Origin: an uncultured bacterium
GTDB lineage: Bacteria > Desulfobacterota > GWC2-55-46
Reading direction: 5' to 3'
Assembly (NCBI GenBank): GCA_905339405.1
Contig: CAJPGC010000014.1
Coordinates: 62,001 to 126,000, forward strand
Length of the DNA: 64,000 nucleotides
Under the pieces are notes generated by a model that did not search any database, had not been told where the DNA came from, and was given only the letters and a program-made list of their open reading frames with translations. Of this stretch, positions 58,518 through 64,000 are shown piece by piece. Within the stretch, counting starts at the first letter, position 1, and each line of letters begins with the position of its first letter. A program made the position numbers and the translations under genes.

Positions 58518-59723
58518 TTGAGCTCACCCGTCAGATGCCTTGAGATTGCGTCGTTCGAGAGTTCCTTCGCCGAGATGGACAGGATAGGCGTGGACGCCGC
58601 AGGCGCGGTCATCATGGCCCCAAAGCAGCTCCATTACAACCTGAAGCTCGAAGGGTTGAAGCCCGTACAGGCCAACATACTCAAGCAGGACATGCTCTCC
58701 ATCGGCGGGGAGGCCGCTGTCTCCCGCGGGACGGCCTCGTGCTCGGTCGCATCCACCGGCGCGCTGGTCTCGGGCACGGCGAGGCAGTTCGAGGCATTGA
58801 TAGGTAAGCTCAAGGGGCAGTCGCTCGGCCTGGGGCAGACCGCAGAAGCCATGCGTAAGGCCATCGAGAACAGGGGCCGCTTTGCCTGGGAATTGAAGGG
58901 CCCCAACGGGCCGCTCAAGATAGGCCCCCGCACCCTCATTATGGGCATACTGAACGTCACGCCGGATTCGTTCTCCGACGGTGGCCGCTTCATGGAACCG
59001 GGCAGGGCCGTTGAGAGGGCGCTGGAGATGGCGTCCGAAGGGGCCGACTGGATTGACATAGGCGGAGAGTCGACGCGCCCCGGGGCCGGGCCGGTAGACG
59101 CGGAAGAGGAGAAAAAAAGGGTCGTCCCGGTGATAGAGGCTCTCGCCAAAGAAGGGCTCACCGTTTCGGTCGATACTACCAAAGCCTCCGTTGCCGTGGC
59201 CGCGCTTGATGCCGGGGCTTCAATAGTGAACGACGTTTCGGCCCTTTCGATGGACGAGGCGATGGCAGGAGTCGTCGCCAGGCACAACGCCCCGCTCATC
59301 ATCATGCACATGAGGGGAACACCACGGACGATGCAGCTCGACACGGCCTATGGCGACCTCATGGCCGAGGTCTATGGCTGGCTGCATTCGCGTATCGAGT
59401 TCGCGGCAGAAGCGGGAATAGACCCTGAAAACATCATCGTAGACCCGGGCCTGGGCTTCGGGAAATCGGTAGAGGGAAACCTCGAAGTATTGGGAAGGCT
59501 TAAGGAGTTCAAGTCACTGGGAAGGCCGGTCCTGGCCGGGCCTTCGAGGAAGTCGTTCATAGGAAAGACGCTCAACGCGCCGGACCCGGACGAGAGGCTT
59601 GCCGGGACTCTGGCCGCCTGCGCGCTGGCCGCGGCGAACGGGGCCGCAATTTTGAGGGTGCACGACGTTAAGGAGGCCCGCAGGGCCGCAATGATAGCCG
59701 ACGCAGTGTCGGGCAGGGCTTGA
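58518..59723 (+). CDS. folP: Dihydropteroate synthase with N-terminal extension
   Basis: Joins p-aminobenzoate to the pterin diphosphate in folate synthesis and is the sulfonamide target. The catalytic TIM barrel (about 130-401) has ILNVTPDSFSDGG, GGESTRPGA, SVDTTKASVA and GPSRKSFIGK. An extra N-terminal domain (about 1-130, with APKQLHYNLKLEG and NILKQDMLSIGGEAAVSRG) is also found on FolP of related deltaproteobacteria; its role is unknown. The start is a TTG at 58518, chosen because this domain reads from its first strand. Confidence 0.92.
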   Translation: MSSPVRCLEIASFESSFAEMDRIGVDAAGAVIMAPKQLHYNLKLEGLKPVQANILKQDMLSIGGEAAVSRGTASCSVASTGALVSGTARQFEALIGKLKGQSLGLGQTAEAMRKAIENRGRFAWELKGPNGPLKIGPRTLIMGILNVTPDSFSDGGRFMEPGRAVERALEMASEGADWIDIGGESTRPGAGPVDAEEEKKRVVPVIEALAKEGLTVSVDTTKASVAVAALDAGASIVNDVSALSMDEAMAGVVARHNAPLIIMHMRGTPRTMQLDTAYGDLMAEVYGWLHSRIEFAAEAGIDPENIIVDPGLGFGKSVEGNLEVLGRLKEFKSLGRPVLAGPSRKSFIGKTLNAPDPDERLAGTLAACALAAANGAAILRVHDVKEARRAAMIADAVSGRA

Positions 59724-59726
59724 CGG

Positions 59727-60527
59727 ATGATTGAGAGCATATTCGGGATGAATACGGTGGTAACGCTCCTCGACATAGCCATAGTGGCCTTTGTGCTCTA
59801 CTGGTTCATGCTCATGTTCAAGGGCTCGAGGGCCGAGAGGATGATATGGGGCCTCGGCATAATCGTCGTCGTCTATTTCGTCTCCCAGCGGTTCGAGCTT
59901 CTGACGCTCCACTGGATACTCTCGAACTTCCTCAGCTCGATAGTCGTTTTCATAATCGTCGTCTTCCAGCAGGACATCAGGAGGGCCCTGGTGCAGATGG
60001 GCAAGCCCTTCAGCACCAGGGACACCATGACCTCGGGCGGGGCGCTCGACGAGATTTTGAGGGCGGTTTCGTTCATGTCGAAGAAAAAGACCGGCGCGCT
60101 CATAGTCCTCGAGCGTTCGATGGACTTGAGCGATTACCTCGAGGACCAGCTCGGCATCGAGCTGGACGCAAAGGTATCGAAGGAGCTCCTGCTTTCGGTC
60201 TTCAATTCGTCTTCCCCTATACACGACGGCGCGGTCATCGTAAGAAGGGGCAGGGTCTATAAGGCCGGGTGCATACTCCCGCTGACGGACAAGGAACTCT
60301 CCAAGTCGATGGGCACGAGGCACAGGGCGGCCATCGGGCTTGCCGAGGAGACTGACGCGGCGATAATCGTCGTCTCCGAGGAGACGGGCGGCATAACGCT
60401 CGTCGTCGAGGACGGCCTTTTCGCGGATATCGGGGCCGACAGGCTCGCCTCCGACTTGAAGCAGCTCTTCGCCTACAAGGGGTACCCGAGGAAGGACATA
60501 TTCCATGGGGGGGCGGCCGGCAGATGA
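59727..60527 (+). CDS. cdaA: Diadenylate cyclase CdaA (c-di-AMP synthase)
   Basis: Makes c-di-AMP from two ATP. 266 residues: three N-terminal helices (about 10-80) and a DAC domain with the catalytic DGA in IHDGAVIV (about 167) and the RHR motif in GTRHRAAIGLAEETDA (about 198). Begins 3 bases after folP and overlaps ybbR by 4. Its place before YbbR and GlmM is the classical c-di-AMP/cell-wall operon. Confidence 0.96.
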   Translation: MIESIFGMNTVVTLLDIAIVAFVLYWFMLMFKGSRAERMIWGLGIIVVVYFVSQRFELLTLHWILSNFLSSIVVFIIVVFQQDIRRALVQMGKPFSTRDTMTSGGALDEILRAVSFMSKKKTGALIVLERSMDLSDYLEDQLGIELDAKVSKELLLSVFNSSSPIHDGAVIVRRGRVYKAGCILPLTDKELSKSMGTRHRAAIGLAEETDAAIIVVSEETGGITLVVEDGLFADIGADRLASDLKQLFAYKGYPRKDIFHGGAAGR

Positions 60528-61174
60528 GGGATTTTTTCACCTCCAACCTGAGGCTCAAGGCGATGGCCCTGGTTTTCGCAATCGCCCTGTGGTTCTTCGT
60601 GGCAGGACAATCGCGCACCGAGGTCGGCTTCCTCGTGCCAATCGGCTTGAAGGGCATACCCAAGGACATGGTCATGACGAGCGTCCCGCCCGGGGAGATA
60701 GAGGTCAGGGTCACGGGGCCGAGGCTCTTCATAAGCAATCTTTCTCCGGCCCAGATAGGCGCTGAGCTCGACCTGAGCTCGGCTAGAGAAGGGCTCAACG
60801 CGTACAAGATACAGCCGCAGGACATCGTGACGCCGATGGGCATCGACGTCTTGCGCTTTCGTCCCAACTCGATAGAGGTCAAGCTCGAGAAGCTCTCGAA
60901 GACCGACCTTCCGGTGAGGGTCCGCGTCACGGGCAGACCCGCGCCCGGCTACAGGGTCGCAGATGTGCAGGTCTTCCCCAAGTCGGTGACCGCCACGGGC
61001 ACGAGAAAAGACATAACCGCTGCCGGAGCGGTCTACACCAGGCCCGTTGACGTATCGGGCATGGAATCGTCAACGAGCCTTTCGGTCCTGCTCGATGCGG
61101 CAGGCGCGGAGTTCAGGAGCCTCAGCGCCGAAAGGGTAGAAGTCAAGATAATCGTCAAGAAGGAGAAGCGTTGA
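60524..61174 (+). CDS. cdaR: YbbR-like regulator CdaR
   Basis: 216 residues: one N-terminal helix ([17 protein letters not shown]) and two YbbR repeats outside the membrane ([19 protein letters not shown] and [20 protein letters not shown]). YbbR/CdaR binds CdaA and modulates its cyclase activity. Overlaps both neighbours by 4 bases. Confidence 0.9.
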   Translation: MRDFFTSNLRLKAMALVFAIALWFFVAGQSRTEVGFLVPIGLKGIPKDMVMTSVPPGEIEVRVTGPRLFISNLSPAQIGAELDLSSAREGLNAYKIQPQDIVTPMGIDVLRFRPNSIEVKLEKLSKTDLPVRVRVTGRPAPGYRVADVQVFPKSVTATGTRKDITAAGAVYTRPVDVSGMESSTSLSVLLDAAGAEFRSLSAERVEVKIIVKKEKR

Positions 61175-62532
61175 TGAGAGCGAAAAAGAAGCTGTTCGGC
61201 ACCGACGGCGTAAGGGGCGTCGCAAATATAGAGCCGATGACCTCCGAGATGGCCCTGCAGCTCGGCCGGGCGATAGCTTACATCTTCAAGAAGGAGAACC
61301 GCCGCCACCGCATAGTAATAGGCAAGGACACCAGGCTTTCGGGCTACATGCTCGAGAGCGCGATGATGGCAGGCATATGCTCCATGGGCGTGGATACCGT
61401 CATCGTGGGGCCGCTGCCCACGCCGGGCATCGCCTTCATCACCTCCAGCATGAGGGCGGACGCCGGGGTCGTCATTTCGGCCTCCCACAACGCCTACCAG
61501 GACAACGGAATAAAGTTCTTCTCCAGGGACGGCCTCAAGCTCCCGGACGAGATGGAACTTGAGATAGAGAAGTTCATATTCGAGAACCACAACCCGTCCC
61601 ACAGGCCCACGGCTAGCGAGGTCGGCAAGGCGTACAGGGTCGAGGACGCCATCGGCAGGTACGTCGTCTTCGCCAAGAACACGTTCCCTAAGGAGCTCAC
61701 GCTCGACGGGCTCAAGATAGCTGTGGACTGCGCGAACGGCGCGGCCTACAAGGTCGCCCCGGCGGTCTTCTACGAGCTCGGAGCCGAGGTCATTCCGATT
61801 TCCGTCAAGCCCAACGGCGAGAACATAAACCACGAATGCGGCGCGCTCCACCCGGAGAAGGTCGCGGCTGAAGTGCGCGCCTCCGGCGCTCACGTGGGGT
61901 TCGCGCTCGACGGCGACGGCGACAGGTGCATGCTGGTCGACGAGAAAGGCAACGTCCTTGACGGCGACTACATCCTGGCGATATGCGCCATGGCCATGAT
62001 GAAGGAAGGCACTCTTAAGAAGAACACGGTCGTTTCGACCATAATGAGCAACTCCGGCTTCGAGGCGGCAATAAACGCCGCCGGAGGGAAGGTCATAAGG
62101 ACCGGCGTCGGCGACAGGTACGTCGTCGAAGAGATGCTCAAGGGCGGGTACAACCTCGGGGGCGAGCAGTCGGGCCATATAATCTTCCTCGATCATACGA
62201 CGACCGGCGACGGCATCATATCGGCATTGCAGATTTTGAAGCATATGATCATGGAGGGCAAGCCACTCTCGGAGCTCTCGAAGGTGATGACGACCTTCCC
62301 TCAGATACTCCTCAACGTCAAGGTGAAGCAGAAAAAGGACCTCTCCACGCTCCCGGCGGTCTCGAAAGCCTTGAAGGCCGTCGAAGAGAAGCTCAAGGGC
62401 AGGGGCCGTGCTTTCATACGCTATTCGGGTACAGAGCCGCTGGCGAGGATAACGATAGAGGGCGAAGAGCAAAACGAGATAAGCGCGATGGCGAACGAGC
62501 TGGCCGATTTGTTGCAGAAAGAGCTGGGTTAA
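61171..62532 (+). CDS. glmM: Phosphoglucosamine mutase
   Basis: Converts glucosamine 6-phosphate to glucosamine 1-phosphate for peptidoglycan and LPS. 453 residues. Start [11 protein letters not shown], the phosphoserine loop [14 protein letters not shown] (Ser near 105), the metal loop ALDGDGDRC and the substrate loop GEQSGH are intact. GlmM can bind and inhibit CdaA in other bacteria, so the operon links wall precursors to c-di-AMP. Confidence 0.96.
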   Translation: MMRAKKKLFGTDGVRGVANIEPMTSEMALQLGRAIAYIFKKENRRHRIVIGKDTRLSGYMLESAMMAGICSMGVDTVIVGPLPTPGIAFITSSMRADAGVVISASHNAYQDNGIKFFSRDGLKLPDEMELEIEKFIFENHNPSHRPTASEVGKAYRVEDAIGRYVVFAKNTFPKELTLDGLKIAVDCANGAAYKVAPAVFYELGAEVIPISVKPNGENINHECGALHPEKVAAEVRASGAHVGFALDGDGDRCMLVDEKGNVLDGDYILAICAMAMMKEGTLKKNTVVSTIMSNSGFEAAINAAGGKVIRTGVGDRYVVEEMLKGGYNLGGEQSGHIIFLDHTTTGDGIISALQILKHMIMEGKPLSELSKVMTTFPQILLNVKVKQKKDLSTLPAVSKALKAVEEKLKGRGRAFIRYSGTEPLARITIEGEEQNEISAMANELADLLQKELG

Positions 62533-62571
62533 ACCAGATTTAAAATCGATTCCGGAGGAAGTTTTTTCAAG

Positions 62572-63297
62572 ATGGCGAAGCTTTCAGTGAATGTAGACCA
62601 CGTTGCTACCGTAAGGCAGGCGAGGCTCGCTTCCGAGCCCGACCCGGTCGTTGCCGCGGCTAAGGCGGAGCTTGCCGGTGCGGACGGCATAACCGTCCAC
62701 CTCCGCGAGGACAGGAGACACATACAGGACAGGGACGTGTACGTCCTCAGGAGGACGGTCAAGACCGCGCTCAACCTGGAGATGGCAGCGACCAAAGAGA
62801 TGCTCGACGTGGCCCTCGAGGTCAAGCCCGACATGGTGACGATAGTCCCGGAGAAGAGGCAGGAGCTTACGACCGAGGGCGGCCTCGACGTAAAGACCCA
62901 CGGCGAGGCCCTGAAGAAGTTCGTATCCCACCTCAAGGACGCCGGGATAAGCGTGAACCTCTTCATCGACCCTTCGCCTGACGCCGTGAAGGCCTGCCAC
63001 AGGATAGGCTCCGACGGCCTCGAGCTCCATACCGGGGCTTTTGCCGAGACCAAAGGGACTGCGCGGGAGAACGAGCTGAAAAGAATTTACGATTCGGCGG
63101 TCCTGTCGAAGAGGCTCGGCATGAAGACCCACGCGGGCCACGGGCTCGACTACAATAACATACTTCCAGTGGCGGCCATCGGGGAGATAGACGAGTTCGC
63201 CATAGGCTACAGCATAATCGGACGCGCGGTCTACGTCGGCATAGAAGAGGCCGTACGGGAGATGAAGAGGCTCATAAAAGAGGGCAGGGGCAGGTAA
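62572..63297 (+). CDS. pdxJ: Pyridoxine 5'-phosphate synthase
   Basis: Joins 1-deoxyxylulose 5-phosphate and amino-acetone 3-phosphate in vitamin B6 synthesis. 241 residues from VNVDHVATVRQAR with the HLREDRRHIQDRDV loop, the catalytic Glu in VPEKRQELTTEGG and HAGHGLDYNN. The usual order pdxJ-acpS is kept but a 411-bp repeat block separates them. Confidence 0.96.
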   Translation: MAKLSVNVDHVATVRQARLASEPDPVVAAAKAELAGADGITVHLREDRRHIQDRDVYVLRRTVKTALNLEMAATKEMLDVALEVKPDMVTIVPEKRQELTTEGGLDVKTHGEALKKFVSHLKDAGISVNLFIDPSPDAVKACHRIGSDGLELHTGAFAETKGTARENELKRIYDSAVLSKRLGMKTHAGHGLDYNNILPVAAIGEIDEFAIGYSIIGRAVYVGIEEAVREMKRLIKEGRGR

Positions 63298-63708
63298 GCG
63301 TGTCTTTTGCTTCCCCCTTTTCTAAAGGGGGACTGAGGGGGATTATATACGGTGGTAAGCGGTCTTGCCAAAAGGCCTTGTAACTCGGCTGCCGCCGCTC
63401 TCTGTAACAGGGCTCCGCGCGCTTTCTTTCCCTGCGAAAGACGCCCACAAACATTATTTTTGTTTTGTCTTTAAAACCAGACACGGTTTACCCGGCGAGC
63501 GAAGCCTAAGGTTGGGGGAAGGGGCGAGCAGGCGAGGCAGCAGGGATGCCCTCCGAAGGAGGGTGGGGCTGGATAAGCGGGCCTGCTCGAGGCAGGAGGG
63601 TGAAAGCGAGCGAGCCGGGTAAACAGAAAAAAGCGCGGCAGCGCGTAAAAGGCCTTTTGGAAACAGACTCGCAGGTCTGGACAGAGAACGTACCCTGATA
63701 AAATAATA
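63298..63708. repeat. Repeat-rich intergenic block B with terminal inverted repeats
   Basis: No gene seen. A CCCCCTTTTCTAAAGGGGG segment (63312-63344) is shared with block A. A 293-bp unit then runs from CCAAAAGGCCTT (63368-63379) to its exact inverse AAGGCCTTTTGG (63649-63660); the pairing extends inward through CTGCCGC/GCGGCAG, giving about 30-bp imperfect terminal repeats. Inside, GTTTACCCGGC (63486) pairs with GCCGGGTAAAC (63614). Bases 63381-63429 recur in block A at 24531-24581. It looks like a small non-coding mobile or palindromic element. No target duplication was found. Confidence 0.7.
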
Positions 63709-64000
63709 ATGATCCACGGCATAGGCATAGACACTATCGAGATATCGAGGTTCAAACGGGCGATGGACAGGTGGGGAGACAGGCTCTCTTCCCGCCTCTT
63801 CACTCCCACTGAGCTCGCCTATTGCATGGGCCAGAGGAGCCCTGAACGCCACTTTTCCGCCCGTTTCGCCGCTAAGGTGAGCTTCTTCAAGGCACTGGGC
63901 AGGCCAGTGAGCTATGCTTCGGTCGAAGTCGCCAAAGACCCTTCCGGCGCGCCTGCCATCGTATCCGGCGCGATTGAAAAAGGGATGAGAGTTTCGGTCT
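63709..64000 (+). CDS. acpS: Holo-[acyl-carrier-protein] synthase-like protein, partial and divergent
   Basis: The frame runs open from ATG 63709 to the window edge (97 codons). The N-terminus HGIGIDTIEISRFKRAM and the FTPTELAYCM block are AcpS-like, and the magnesium-binding Asp of GIGID is present. However, the conserved helix reads ARFAAKVSFFKALGR where AcpS has AAKEAF: the second metal ligand, Glu, is Val. The following GTG loop is also missing and the stretch is about 4 residues shorter. It may be a diverged or inactive phosphopantetheinyl transferase. No clear ribosome site precedes the ATG. Confidence 0.75.
   Translation, partial: MIHGIGIDTIEISRFKRAMDRWGDRLSSRLFTPTELAYCMGQRSPERHFSARFAAKVSFFKALGRPVSYASVEVAKDPSGAPAIVSGAIEKGMRVSV

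Overview
The window is high-GC DNA from a Gram-negative bacterium. The gene set and order suggest a Geobacter/Desulfobacterota-like (deltaproteobacterial) lineage: lptD for LPS export, a folP-cdaA-ybbR-glmM-pdxJ-acpS string, a tmk-holB-ricT-metG-tatD string with a TatD/radical-SAM fusion, an atp operon without the a and c subunits, a c-type-haem chemoreceptor, a PEP-CTERM protein and an MXAN_5187-like protein. No rRNA, tRNA, CRISPR array, phage or intact insertion sequence was seen. The taxonomic call is inference from gene content.

Layout. 1-2.3 kb (-): partial Na+/Ca2+ exchanger-family protein, ResB-like cytochrome c assembly protein and a periplasmic protein. 2.4-3.6 kb (+): queD and folE2. 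3.9-17.4 kb (-): a zinc-ribbon response regulator, lptD, then one long run reading trpE-G-D-C-F-B-A, a GAF/HD-GYP c-di-GMP phosphodiesterase, accD, folC. 17.6-24.4 kb (+): small coiled-coil lipoprotein, haem-binding chemoreceptor behind a sigma-28-type promoter, dihaem cytochrome, Cyc2-like porin-cytochrome, MXAN_5187-like protein, zupT. 24.4-25.8 kb: repeat-rich spacer and an AT-rich PEP-CTERM gene. 25.9-32 kb (-): ATP synthase operon with a fused b'/b gene. 32.2-40.9 kb (-): mucin-like secreted protein, small periplasmic protein, CusA, CusB, CusC, a periplasmic protein, then an M56 metalloprotease and a BlaI-type repressor. 41-46.9 kb (+): tmk, holB, ricT, metG, tatD-rSAM. 46.9-53.1 kb (+): a coupled five-gene membrane glycosyltransferase-like locus. 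53.3-58.4 kb (+): era, der, brkB-like, ftsH. 58.5-64 kb (+): folP, cdaA, ybbR, glmM, pdxJ, a repeat block and a partial divergent acpS.

How the genes fit together. The most unusual unit is at 33.4-41 kb. A BlaI-type repressor and a BlaR1-like membrane protease precede a Cu(I)/Ag(I) efflux operon, and the protease ends in a short Cys/His-rich tail where BlaR1 has its beta-lactam sensor. A 13-bp palindrome, differing at 2 of 13 positions between its two copies, lies in the promoter spacer of the repressor gene and directly before the efflux operon. This suggests a metal-triggered proteolytic derepression circuit. A second unit (18-22.6 kb) joins a haem chemoreceptor, a dihaem cytochrome and a Cyc2-like outer-membrane cytochrome, hinting at taxis linked to extracellular electron transfer. 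A third (46.9-53.1 kb) is a set of GT-C-like proteins with small partner proteins, apparently duplicated.

Several intergenic spaces carry dispersed palindromic repeats: a CTCAAAAAG...GCAGATGGG family, a related pair inside the atp operon, and a larger composite element shared by the zupT and pdxJ downstream regions.
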